This document shows, in pieces, positions 17,290-25,981 of a stretch of 64,000 bases of DNA (position 1 is the first letter of the stretch; each line of letters begins with the position of its first letter). The DNA lies in assembly GCF_038452265.1 (NCBI RefSeq), contig NZ_CP151842.1:1-64000 (forward strand), given 5' to 3'. Source of the stretch: Vibrio diazotrophicus. Lineage in GTDB: Bacteria; Pseudomonadota; Gammaproteobacteria; Enterobacterales; Vibrionaceae. The translations under genes and the position numbers were made by a program. The notes beneath the pieces were generated by a model. That model was not told the origin of the DNA. It did no database searches and saw nothing but the letters and a program-made list of their open reading frames with translations.

Positions 17290-17812
17290 ACAGTTTCTCC
17301 ACAAAGGTTATCGGGTTATTGAGGACAGTCTAGCGCTGAAAGACTAATGAATTAAATGAAACTTTAGCATTAGATCTATGCATTTTAGTCATAGTCTATG
17401 TAAATGTTTTTAAACACAGAGTATAGACCAAGCGTTTTATCCCATGAGACAGCGGCATGTTTTGTTTTTACTTTATGCTGACTAAATTTATTTCCTTTTA
17501 AATGGTTTAAATACCATTAACAACTATCCTTTATGTTTGGCGTTAATTTCTTCGTTATTTTAACTTTTTGATTTTTAAGTGTTGGTTTGAAGTTCATGAC
17601 TGATTTTATTTTTGGAGTTGTTTAATAGATTTCTCTTATTGATTAAATCGGTTTAAAGAATGTGATCATATTTCAGGCTACTCATATACTCATTGTTGAA
17701 ATAACAAAGAGACATAAAACCTATTTCGAAATAGAGAACAATTAGCGTCTAGATAATAGGTTTTGGGTGTAAGAACGACAGACAGAACTTCGCTTTGAAA
17801 GGAGCATGCTCA
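17290..17812. other. Intergenic region between acuI and katG
   Basis: About 520 bp of AT-rich DNA separate divergent acuI and katG. The one clear symmetric element is the 14-bp palindrome CTATTTCGAAATAG at 17721-17734, about 80 bp before the katG start. I found no ORF, no convincing four-block OxyR site and no strong terminator. The katG promoter must lie here. Confidence 0.5.
17721..17734. promoter_or_regulatory. Palindrome upstream of katG, possible operator
   Basis: The perfect 14-bp palindrome CTATTTCGAAATAG lies about 80 bp upstream of the katG start. Its ATAG/CTAT half-sites recall OxyR blocks, but their spacing does not fit the OxyR consensus. The role is unproven. Confidence 0.3.
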
Positions 17813-19990
17813 ATGGATAAGAAAGATCACAACTCTGCAGGAAAGTGCCCGGTGATGCATGGCGGCATGACATCAACGGGATCTTCGGTAATGGCTTGGT
17901 GGCCGAATGCTCTAAACTTGGACATCCTTCATCAACACGATAAGAAAACCAACCCACTTGGTGAAGACTTTAGTTACCGAGAAGAACTTAAAAAGCTTGA
18001 TGTAGAAGCTTTGAAAAAAGACCTAACAGCATTAATGACAGATAGCCAAGAATGGTGGCCAGCAGACTGGGGTCACTACGGCGGTTTAATGATTCGTATG
18101 GCTTGGCACTCAGCAGGTAGCTACCGTACTGCGGATGGTCGCGGTGGAGCTTCTACCGGTAACCAGCGCTTTGCTCCTCTCAACTCATGGCCAGATAACG
18201 CGAACTTAGATAAAGCGCGTCGCCTACTATGGCCAATCAAGAAAAAATACGGCAACAAAATCAGCTGGGCTGACTTGATGATTCTTGCAGGTAATATTGC
18301 TTATGAATCAATGGGTCTAAAAACCTTTGGTTTTGCGTTCGGCCGTGAAGATATCTGGCACCCAGAAAAAGACATTTACTGGGGTTCTGAAAAAGAGTGG
18401 TTAGCGAAGAGTGGTGGCGAAGGTAGCCGTTACTCCGGTGAACGTGACCTAGAAAACCCTCTAGCAGCCGTAATGATGGGCTTAATTTACGTAAACCCAG
18501 AAGGTGTCGACGGAAAACCTGACCCACTAAAAACTGCGGCTGACATGCGTGTGACGTTCGCTCGCATGGCAATGAACGATGAAGAAACCGTAGCGCTAAC
18601 GGCTGGTGGTCATACTGTGGGTAAAGCTCACGGTAACGGCAAAGCTGAAAACCTAGGTCCAGATCCAGAAGGTGCTGACGTTGAAGAGCAAGGTCTGGGC
18701 TGGAACAACCATAAATCACGAGGTATCGGTCGCGATACAGTGACAAGTGGTATCGAAGGCGCATGGACAACTCATCCAACACAGTGGGACAACGGCTTCT
18801 TCAAGATGCTACTAGAGCACGAGTGGAAACTGACTAAGAGCCCTGCAGGTGCATGGCAATATGAGCCAGTAGACATCGCTGAACAAGACAAACCAGTAGA
18901 CGTTGAAGACCCATCAATCCGTTACAACCCAATGATGACGGATGCCGACATGGCACTGAAAGTTGACCCAGAATACCGTAAGATTTCTGAGCGTTTCTAC
19001 CAAGATCCAGCGTACTTTAACGAAGTGTTTGCGCGTGCTTGGTTCAAACTGACGCACCGCGATTTAGGTCCGAAAGCAAACTATGTTGGTCCAGATGTAC
19101 CTGCAGAAGATTTGATTTGGCAAGACCCTATTCCAGCAGGCGTAACTGGTTACGATGTTGAAGCGGTTAAAGCGAAAATTGCAGCAACTGACCTAACTGT
19201 TTCTGATTTGGTTTCAACAGCATGGGATAGTGCGCGTACTTTCCGTAACTCCGATCTACGTGGTGGTGCAAACGGTGCTCGTATTCGCCTTGCTCCACAA
19301 AACGCATGGGAAGGTAACGAGCCAGAGCGTCTAGCTCGAGTGCTTGCTGAATTAACTAAGATTGCACAAGAGTTTGGTATCAGCATTGCAGATACGATTG
19401 TTCTTGCAGGTAACGTTGGTATCGAGAAAGCGGTTAAAGCAGCCGGTTACGACTTTAAAGTACCATTTGCAGCGGGTCGTGGTGATGCGACAGCAGAACA
19501 AACCGATGCCGAATCATTTGATGTACTTGAGCCTGTCGCAGACGGTTTCCGTAACTGGCAGAAGAAACATTACACAGTGACACCTGAAGAAATGTTGCTA
19601 GACCGTGCTCAACTGCTTGGTTTGACAGCGCCAGAAATGACAGTGCTTATTGGTGGTATGCGTGTACTAGGTACTAACCACGGTGGCAGCAAACACGGCG
19701 TGTTTACAGACCGCGTAGGTACTTTGAGTAACGATTTCTTCGTTAACCTTACCGACATGGCATTTACTTGGAAACCAACGGGTCGTAACTCTTACGACAT
19801 CTGTGACCGTAAGACTGACGAAGCTAAGTTCACTGCAACTCGTGCTGACCTAGTGTTTGGTTCAAACTCTGTCTTGCGCTCATACGCGGAAGTGTATGCT
19901 CAAGATGACAACCAAGAGAAGTTCGTAAAAGACTTCATCGCCGCTTGGACTAAAGTGATGAACGCAGACCGTTTTGATCTGAACAAGTAA
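17813..19990 (+). CDS. katG: Catalase-peroxidase KatG
   Basis: KatG is the bifunctional haem catalase-peroxidase that removes hydrogen peroxide. The 725-residue protein has the two tandem haem-peroxidase domains of the family; only the N-terminal one is catalytic. The distal site RMAWHSAGSYR lies near residue 96 and the proximal haem ligand ALTAGGHTVGKAHG near 261. I chose the ATG at 17813, 8 nt after AAAGGAG, rather than the TTG at 17795 that overlaps the ribosome binding site. It is a single gene with its own terminator, and no signal peptide is seen, so it is cytoplasmic. Confidence 0.97.
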   Translation: MDKKDHNSAGKCPVMHGGMTSTGSSVMAWWPNALNLDILHQHDKKTNPLGEDFSYREELKKLDVEALKKDLTALMTDSQEWWPADWGHYGGLMIRMAWHSAGSYRTADGRGGASTGNQRFAPLNSWPDNANLDKARRLLWPIKKKYGNKISWADLMILAGNIAYESMGLKTFGFAFGREDIWHPEKDIYWGSEKEWLAKSGGEGSRYSGERDLENPLAAVMMGLIYVNPEGVDGKPDPLKTAADMRVTFARMAMNDEETVALTAGGHTVGKAHGNGKAENLGPDPEGADVEEQGLGWNNHKSRGIGRDTVTSGIEGAWTTHPTQWDNGFFKMLLEHEWKLTKSPAGAWQYEPVDIAEQDKPVDVEDPSIRYNPMMTDADMALKVDPEYRKISERFYQDPAYFNEVFARAWFKLTHRDLGPKANYVGPDVPAEDLIWQDPIPAGVTGYDVEAVKAKIAATDLTVSDLVSTAWDSARTFRNSDLRGGANGARIRLAPQNAWEGNEPERLARVLAELTKIAQEFGISIADTIVLAGNVGIEKAVKAAGYDFKVPFAAGRGDATAEQTDAESFDVLEPVADGFRNWQKKHYTVTPEEMLLDRAQLLGLTAPEMTVLIGGMRVLGTNHGGSKHGVFTDRVGTLSNDFFVNLTDMAFTWKPTGRNSYDICDRKTDEAKFTATRADLVFGSNSVLRSYAEVYAQDDNQEKFVKDFIAAWTKVMNADRFDLNK

Positions 19991-20014
19991 GACTTAGAAA
20001 TCGAAGTGTCATTA

Positions 20015-20046
20015 AAGCTCCTGCCATTGGTGGGAGCTTTTCTTTT
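20015..20046 (+). terminator. Terminator of katG
   Basis: The arms AAAGCTCC and GGAGCTTT, with additional inner GCCA/GGTG pairing, are followed by TTCTTTT. Confidence 0.85.
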
Positions 20047-20074
20047 GCGCCAAAGCCAAAACAAGCAGAAAAAG

Positions 20075-20101
20075 AAAAGCCATCGACTTTCGATGGCTTT
20101 C
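20075..20101 (-). terminator. Terminator of the ilvGMDA operon
   Basis: AAAGCCATCGA and TCGATGGCTTT form an 11-bp stem with loop CTT. On the minus strand the stem is followed by TTCTTTTT. It lies 13 bp past the ilvA stop. Confidence 0.88.
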
Positions 20102-20113
20102 GTACTGAAGTTG

Positions 20114-21646
20114 CTATTTCGCTAAGAAGAAACGGTAAGACGGGTTGTCGGTTTCATCTTTACAGCGATAGCCCAGCTCAACCAGATGAGCAGAGAAACG
20201 TTCTAAATCAGATTGTTCAAGTTCAAAGCCACACAGTACGCGACCATAGTCAGCACCGTGGTTACGGTAGTTGAACAGACTGATGTTCCAGTGAGTACCG
20301 AGGGTACTTAAGAACTTAAGCAGTGCGCCCGGATATTCAGGAAATTCGAAGCTGTATAAACGCTCTTTCAATGGTTTCGATGGTTTACCACCAATCATAT
20401 AGCGGGTGTGCAGTTTCGCCATTTCATCGTCAGAGAGATCCTGAACTGGATAACCAGAGTTATGCAATTCTTTGATGATGGATTGTAGCTCTTCCTGACC
20501 ACCTACCAGACGAACACCGACAAAGATGTTTGCTAGTTCGTCATCGCTATAACGGTAGTTGAACTCTGTCACTGCACGGTTGCCAATGATTTGGCAGAAC
20601 TTAAAGAACGCACCTTTCTGCTCTGGAATGGTGACCGCAAGTAAGCCTTCGCGTTTTTCACCCAATTCACAGCGCTCAGAAACATAACGCAGACCGTGGA
20701 AATTGGTGTTCGCACCCGATAGCACGGTTGCCAGCTTTTTATCTTTCAGTTGGTTTTTCTCGGCGAATTTTTTCAATCCAGCCAGAGCTAAAGCGCCTGA
20801 AGGCTCGGCAATTGCGCGAGTATCTTCAAAGATGTCTTTTACAGCGGCGCAGATTTCATCACTTGATACCGTGATATGACCGTCCAGATATTGCTGACAT
20901 AAGCGGAAGGTTTCATCACCGATGCGTTTTACTGCCACACCGTCGGCAAACATGCTGACTTGGTCAAGTACTACAGGTTCACCTGCATCCAGAGCAGCTT
21001 TTAAACAGGCTGAATCTTCAGGTTCTACCGCAATGACTTTGATTTCCGGCATCAACTGCTTAACCAGTACCGCAACACCCGCTGCTAAACCGCCGCCGCC
21101 AACCGGGACAAAAATGTAATCGAGATGGCCGTTTTGTTGCAGCATCTCCATACCGATAGTGCCTTGACCTGCGATGACCAATGGGTGGTCAAAAGGTGGC
21201 ACAAAGGTATAACCGTTTTCTACCGACAGACGCTCAGCTTCTGCTTTCGCTTCGTCAAAATTGCTGCCGTGAAGAATGACGTTGCCGCCAAAACCGCGAA
21301 CCGCTTCAACCTTGATATCCGGTGTGGTGCGAGGCATAACTATGGTGGTTTTGATACCAAGTTTAGTCCCTGACAGCGCCATACCTTGAGCATGGTTGCC
21401 CGCAGATGCCGCGATAACCCCAGCGGCTTTTTGCTCTTCGGTCAGGTTCGCCACCATGTTGTAAGCACCACGCAATTTAAACGAGTGCACTGGCTGGCGG
21501 TCTTCACGCTTGATCTGCACTTGGTTACCGATACGAGCAGTCAGACGAGGCATATCTTGAAGTGGCGTGACATTTGCCACCTCATAGACAGGAGCGCGAA
21601 GGACTTGGCGCAGATAATCTGCGCCAGTTTGTTGGGTTAAGGTCAT
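20114..21646 (-). CDS. ilvA: Biosynthetic threonine deaminase
   Basis: IlvA is a PLP enzyme converting threonine to 2-oxobutanoate, the committed step to isoleucine. At 510 residues it is the long biosynthetic form: a catalytic domain (about 1-320) with the PLP lysine in HSFKLRGAYN near 56 and GGGGLAAGVAV near 188, then two C-terminal ACT-like regulatory domains (about 325-510) that sense isoleucine and valine. It is the last gene of ilvGMDA, starting 4 bp after ilvD. Confidence 0.97.
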   Translation of the reverse strand: MTLTQQTGADYLRQVLRAPVYEVANVTPLQDMPRLTARIGNQVQIKREDRQPVHSFKLRGAYNMVANLTEEQKAAGVIAASAGNHAQGMALSGTKLGIKTTIVMPRTTPDIKVEAVRGFGGNVILHGSNFDEAKAEAERLSVENGYTFVPPFDHPLVIAGQGTIGMEMLQQNGHLDYIFVPVGGGGLAAGVAVLVKQLMPEIKVIAVEPEDSACLKAALDAGEPVVLDQVSMFADGVAVKRIGDETFRLCQQYLDGHITVSSDEICAAVKDIFEDTRAIAEPSGALALAGLKKFAEKNQLKDKKLATVLSGANTNFHGLRYVSERCELGEKREGLLAVTIPEQKGAFFKFCQIIGNRAVTEFNYRYSDDELANIFVGVRLVGGQEELQSIIKELHNSGYPVQDLSDDEMAKLHTRYMIGGKPSKPLKERLYSFEFPEYPGALLKFLSTLGTHWNISLFNYRNHGADYGRVLCGFELEQSDLERFSAHLVELGYRCKDETDNPSYRFFLAK

Positions 21647-21650
21647 AAAG

Positions 21651-23492
21651 CTAGCCCTCTAGCTTAGATTTATCTCGCACCGCACCTTTGTCAGCACTGG
21701 TTGCCATGCTGGCATAAGCTTTTAGTGCAAAAGAAACTTCACGTTGACGATCAACCGGCTTCCAACCAAGTTTATCTTGTTCAGCACGGCGCTCAGCCAG
21801 CTCCTGCTCTGATACTTGTAGAGAAATAGTACGGTTTGGAATGTCGATTGAGATAGTGTCGCCCGCTTTTACTAGACCAATCGTGCCACCATTCGCTGCT
21901 TCAGGAGAAACGTGACCAATAGATAGACCAGAAGTACCGCCAGAGAAGCGACCGTCAGTTAATAGTGCACACTCTTTACCTAGACCCATAGATTTTAGGT
22001 ATGTGGTTGGGTAAAGCATCTCTTGCATGCCCGGACCACCTTTAGGGCCTTCGTAACGGATAACGACCACATCGCCAGATTTCACTTTACCACCAAGAAT
22101 GCCTTCAACCGCATCTTCTTGGCTTTCAAATACCACTGCTGGGCCTTCGAACTTGAGGATACTTTCATCCACACCTGCAGTTTTAACGATACAGCCGTCC
22201 AACGCGATGTTACCGCTAAGTACAGCTAGGCCACCGTCTTGGCTGAAAGCGTATTGTTTCTCACGGATACAACCTTCTTTACGGTCAACGTCCAGCGTGT
22301 CCCAACGGCAGTCTTGCGAGAAGGCTTTAGTTGTACGGATACCCGCAGGGCCTGCGCGGAAAAAGTCTTTTACCGCGTCCGAATTGGTTTGCATCACATC
22401 GTATTGGCTAAGCTGCTCTTCCATCGTTAAACCTAGCACCGTGTTGGTTTTAGCATGTAGCAAGCCAGCACGGTTGAGTTCGCCCAAAATACCCATTACG
22501 CCACCAGCGCGGTGAACGTCTTCCATGTGGTATTTCTGAGTTGATGGCGCCACTTTACACAGATGCGGAATTAAGCGAGACATGCGGTCGATATCGGTCA
22601 TATCGAAATCCACGTCGCCTTCTTGAGCCGCAGCAAGCAAGTGAAGAACCGTGTTAGTTGAACCACCCATTGCGATATCTAACGCCATTGCGTTTTCGAA
22701 CGCATCTTTGTTCGCGATATTGCGTGGCAGAGCGGTTACATCATCTTGCTCGTAGTAACGTTTTGTCAGTTCAACGATACGACGGCCTGCATTGAGGAAC
22801 AGTTCTTTACGATCAGCATGCGTTGCAAGCATAGAACCGTTACCCGGTTGAGAAAGACCGAGAGCTTCTGTCAGACAGTTCATTGAGTTTGCGGTGAACA
22901 TACCTGAACAAGAACCACAGGTCGGGCATGCAGAGCGTTCTATTTGCTCACTTTGCGCATCAGAGACTTTAGGGTCAGCACCTTGCATCATGGCATCAAC
23001 AAGGTCTAGCTTGATGATCTGATCAGAAAGCTTGGTTTTACCGGCTTCCATTGGACCACCAGAAACAAATATCACCGGAATATTCAGGCGCATTGACGCC
23101 ATTAGCATCCCCGGAGTGATTTTGTCACAGTTGGAGATACACACCATAGCGTCTGCACAGTGTGCATTCACCATGTACTCTACTGAGTCTGCGATAAGTT
23201 CACGAGATGGCAATGAGTAAAGCATGCCGCCGTGGCCCATTGCGATACCATCATCAACCGCGATGGTGTTGAATTCTTTTGCGATGCCGCCTGCGGCTTC
23301 AATTTCTGCGGCAACTAGCTGACCTAAATCTTTTAGGTGAACGTGACCCGGAACGAACTGAGTGAATGAGTTGACGACAGCGATAATCGGTTTACCGAAA
23401 TCTTCTTCTTTGACGCCAGTGGCACGCCATAGTGCGCGTGCTCCAGCCATATTGCGTCCATGTGTTGTGGTGGCCGAACGGTATTTAGGCAT
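21651..23492 (-). CDS. ilvD: Dihydroxy-acid dehydratase
   Basis: IlvD is an Fe-S enzyme that dehydrates dihydroxy acids to the 2-oxo acids preceding valine and isoleucine. Its 613 residues match the E. coli length (616). Cluster-binding cysteines are visible in CISNCDKITPGM near 122 and CPTCGSCSGMFTANSMNC near 192. The C-terminal region contains the conserved GRFSGGTSGLSIGHVSPEA. It is preceded by ilvM with a 55-bp gap, where E. coli would have ilvE. Confidence 0.97.
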   Translation of the reverse strand: MPKYRSATTTHGRNMAGARALWRATGVKEEDFGKPIIAVVNSFTQFVPGHVHLKDLGQLVAAEIEAAGGIAKEFNTIAVDDGIAMGHGGMLYSLPSRELIADSVEYMVNAHCADAMVCISNCDKITPGMLMASMRLNIPVIFVSGGPMEAGKTKLSDQIIKLDLVDAMMQGADPKVSDAQSEQIERSACPTCGSCSGMFTANSMNCLTEALGLSQPGNGSMLATHADRKELFLNAGRRIVELTKRYYEQDDVTALPRNIANKDAFENAMALDIAMGGSTNTVLHLLAAAQEGDVDFDMTDIDRMSRLIPHLCKVAPSTQKYHMEDVHRAGGVMGILGELNRAGLLHAKTNTVLGLTMEEQLSQYDVMQTNSDAVKDFFRAGPAGIRTTKAFSQDCRWDTLDVDRKEGCIREKQYAFSQDGGLAVLSGNIALDGCIVKTAGVDESILKFEGPAVVFESQEDAVEGILGGKVKSGDVVVIRYEGPKGGPGMQEMLYPTTYLKSMGLGKECALLTDGRFSGGTSGLSIGHVSPEAANGGTIGLVKAGDTISIDIPNRTISLQVSEQELAERRAEQDKLGWKPVDRQREVSFALKAYASMATSADKGAVRDKSKLEG

Positions 23493-23547
23493 GTTGTGTT
23501 TCCTTACCTTATTTCTTTATAAATTAGTGGCTTTAAGAACTAATGCT

Positions 23548-23832
23548 TTAAGCGCAAATTTGTTGTTGTAAATTGTTATTTGGCAGCTCGTCGTTTCTGA
23601 TGTTGGTCACATCAACAGTGCGAACATCCCATAATTTTTCAATCTGGTTGGTCAAAGTTGTGATTGGTCTGTCGCTGTCGACAATAATCTCTACACTTGC
23701 AACCTTGCTTTCATGGTTTTGAGTTGCCGCTACTTGTCTAATGATAAAACCGCGGTGGCGAATAACACGCAGAACACGCTCAAGTAGTACTGGTTTATCG
23801 TCTGCTTTGATGTCTAACAGATATCTTTGCAT
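23548..23832 (-). CDS. ilvM: Acetolactate synthase II small subunit
   Basis: IlvM is the regulatory ACT-domain subunit that activates IlvG. The 94-residue protein has a single ACT-like fold: MQRYLLDIKADDKPVLLERVLRV at the start and the strand VASVEIIVDSDRPI near 45. It is encoded 12 bp after ilvG in the same operon, the standard arrangement. The last residues (NNNLQQQICA) extend a little beyond E. coli IlvM (87 residues). Confidence 0.94.
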   Translation of the reverse strand: MQRYLLDIKADDKPVLLERVLRVIRHRGFIIRQVAATQNHESKVASVEIIVDSDRPITTLTNQIEKLWDVRTVDVTNIRNDELPNNNLQQQICA

Positions 23833-23844
23833 GGTGAGCCTCTC

Positions 23845-25491
23845 TTAAGTGTTCTCTAGCATGTCATTGTTGGATGCGCCCGGTGGTACCAGCGGCCATA
23901 CGTTTTCTTCTTCATCAATTAAGACATGAAGCAGATAAGCGGTTTTGCTTTCAAGCATCTCTTTTAATGCGGGTTCAACTTCTTCTTTCTTAGTGATGGT
24001 TTTGCCCGGAATATCGAAGGCTTTTGCCAGCATGACGAAATCTGGGTTGTCATCTAGGATAGTTTCACTGTGGCGACCATCGAAGAATAGTGATTGCCAC
24101 TGACGAACCATACCCAAGCGTTGGTTGTTCAACAGAACCATCTTCACCGGAATTTTACGGCGTTTCAGAGTGCCAAGTTCTTGGACGTTCATCATGAACG
24201 AACCGTCTCCAGAAACCAGAATCGATTGGTCTTCTGGACGAGCGACAGCTGCACCCATCGCCGCAGGTAAACCAAAGCCCATCGTGCCTAGACCCGCTGA
24301 CGAGATGAAGTTTTGTGGCATACGAGGTTGGATATGCTGTGCAGCCCACATCTGGTGTTGGCCTACGTCGGTAGAAACAATTGAGCTATCCGGCATCATG
24401 TCAGACAGTTGCTTCAATAGCAGTGGGGCATAAATAAGATCACCCGGATGGTCATAGCGCCATTTAAAGCCACTACGTAAGCTTTCACTGTGGTGAACCC
24501 AAGGAGCAATGTCGTGGCTCAGTTCTAGCTGAGGCAAGATACTGTTGATGTCACCACGCAGCGCAGCATTTGCTTTACGCAGTTTGTTGAATTCCGCTGC
24601 ATCAATATCAATGTGAATGACTTTCGCGTGCGGAGCAAAAGTATCCAGCTTGCCGGTCACACGGTCATCAAAACGAGCACCGACAACGATCAACAAATCG
24701 CTTTCCTGAACGACTAGGTTAGCGGCTTTGGTACCGTGCATACCCAACATACCAAGGTAATGTGGGTCGTGGCGCTCGATGGTTCCCAAACCTTTCAGTG
24801 TGCTCACTGAAGGCATTGGGTTCAAACGTAAGAAGTTGCGCACGCAGTCGGTAGCATGAGCCAGTTGAACACCACCGCCGACATACAAAACAGGACGTTT
24901 GCTTTCTGTCATAAGCTGCTGAGCTTTGACTAACTGCTGAGGGTCAACTTGAGGAATCGCTGGTGGGGTAAAACTCGGTAGCGAAGTCACTGGTGCTTGA
25001 CCAAGTTGCACATCTTTAGCGATATCAACGATAACAGGACCTGGGCGGCCAGTTTTGGCAACTTCAAATGCTTCTGCAAGTGTTGGAGCAAGCTCATTAA
25101 TATCGGTAACGAGGTAGCTGTGCTTGGTACAAGAGAGAGACATACCTATCACATCCATTTCTTGGAAAGCGTCAGTACCAATGTGAGAGCTGGCGACCTG
25201 ACCTGTGATAGCAACGAGTGGAACGGAATCTAGAAAGGCATCGGCAAGGCCGGTTACAAGGTTAGTGGCTCCAGGGCCTGATGTTGCCATACATACTGCT
25301 ACGTCTTGAGTTGCTCTGGCCATACCGATGGCAGCCATTGCAGCACCTTGTTCGTGGCGACACAGTATGTGTTCTACTCCGCCATCATACAAAGCATCAT
25401 AGATGGGCATGATGGCGCCACCCGGATAACCAAAAACGGTCTTGATACCCTGCTGTTTTAAAGCGGCTACGACTAGTTGCGCTCCCGTCAT
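23845..25491 (-). CDS. ilvG: Acetolactate synthase II large subunit
   Basis: IlvG is the ThDP-dependent catalytic subunit that condenses pyruvate to acetolactate, or with 2-oxobutanoate to acetohydroxybutyrate. The 548 residues match the family. The catalytic glutamate is in HEQGAAMAAIG near 47, and the ThDP/Mg motif starts at GDGSFMMNVQELGT near 428 and ends with the asparagine in LLNNQRLGMVRQW. The frame is intact, unlike in E. coli K-12 where ilvG is frameshifted. GGAGG lies 6 nt before the ATG. Confidence 0.97.
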   Translation of the reverse strand: MTGAQLVVAALKQQGIKTVFGYPGGAIMPIYDALYDGGVEHILCRHEQGAAMAAIGMARATQDVAVCMATSGPGATNLVTGLADAFLDSVPLVAITGQVASSHIGTDAFQEMDVIGMSLSCTKHSYLVTDINELAPTLAEAFEVAKTGRPGPVIVDIAKDVQLGQAPVTSLPSFTPPAIPQVDPQQLVKAQQLMTESKRPVLYVGGGVQLAHATDCVRNFLRLNPMPSVSTLKGLGTIERHDPHYLGMLGMHGTKAANLVVQESDLLIVVGARFDDRVTGKLDTFAPHAKVIHIDIDAAEFNKLRKANAALRGDINSILPQLELSHDIAPWVHHSESLRSGFKWRYDHPGDLIYAPLLLKQLSDMMPDSSIVSTDVGQHQMWAAQHIQPRMPQNFISSAGLGTMGFGLPAAMGAAVARPEDQSILVSGDGSFMMNVQELGTLKRRKIPVKMVLLNNQRLGMVRQWQSLFFDGRHSETILDDNPDFVMLAKAFDIPGKTITKKEEVEPALKEMLESKTAYLLHVLIDEEENVWPLVPPGASNNDMLENT

Positions 25492-25637
25492 CGTATGCCT
25501 CCGTTATTGCGATTTGAATCGCTGTGATTGTTTGTTGTGTTGTGTTTGCACGTCATGTGCGCTCCCATTCTTCCTGACATATCAGATTAGGTATTAATCA
25601 GTATGTGCTTTTTATTCTGTCTAAGTATAAAAGTTGT

Positions 25638-25674
25638 AAAAAAGCCCCCGGACTTTTCAGTGCGGGGGCTTTTT
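25638..25674 (-). terminator. ilv attenuator terminator
   Basis: On the minus strand a GC-rich stem AGCCCCCGCAC/GTCCGGGGGCT closes on a GAAAA-containing loop and ends in six T. It lies just after the ilvL leader peptide and 145 bp before ilvG, as expected for an amino-acid attenuator. Confidence 0.93.
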
Positions 25675-25686
25675 GAATCTTGGCAA

Positions 25687-25776
25687 TTATTTTACGCCTG
25701 CAAGTCCCCGCGCGGTCTTAATAATGACCACGATAATCAGGGTAATCAGAGAGTTAAAGCGGGCGTTCAAATTCAT
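25687..25776 (-). CDS. ilvL: ilvGMDA operon leader peptide
   Basis: This 29-codon ORF starts at 25776 and has 9 of 10 consecutive codons for Leu, Ile or Val (residues 10-19, LITLIIVVII with one Thr). It ends 13 nt before the attenuator hairpin. By analogy with E. coli ilvL, ribosome stalling at these codons when charged tRNAs are scarce would disrupt the terminator and allow ilvGMDA transcription. The peptide itself need not be stable or functional. Confidence 0.93.
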   Translation of the reverse strand: MNLNARFNSLITLIIVVIIKTARGLAGVK

Positions 25777-25981
25777 TATTTGCTCTAAAAAATCGTTTTA
25801 ATAGTATGCGCAATTGTTTGCGTCTCTAGTGGTAACACACATCTCCGTTACATGACAAGCAAAAACTCATTCTTTTTTCACATTCTCGTTTTGAACTGCC
25901 ACGATATATAACAATTGCTACTAGCCGATTGGAGACTCGATTGGCTGCTGAGTGATTGTTAATCAAAGAATAAGGGAAAAA

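Noticed and set aside
17400..17812. Full OxyR site upstream of katG
   Set aside because: ATAG/CTAT half-sites exist, but not with the four-block 10-bp spacing of the OxyR consensus.
18261..18782. 173-codon ORF opposite katG
   Set aside because: It is a shadow of the conserved katG frame, with a composition that mirrors katG codon bias and no start signals.
22099..22515. 138-codon ORF opposite ilvD
   Set aside because: It is antisense to a clearly conserved Fe-S domain; no separate evidence of coding.
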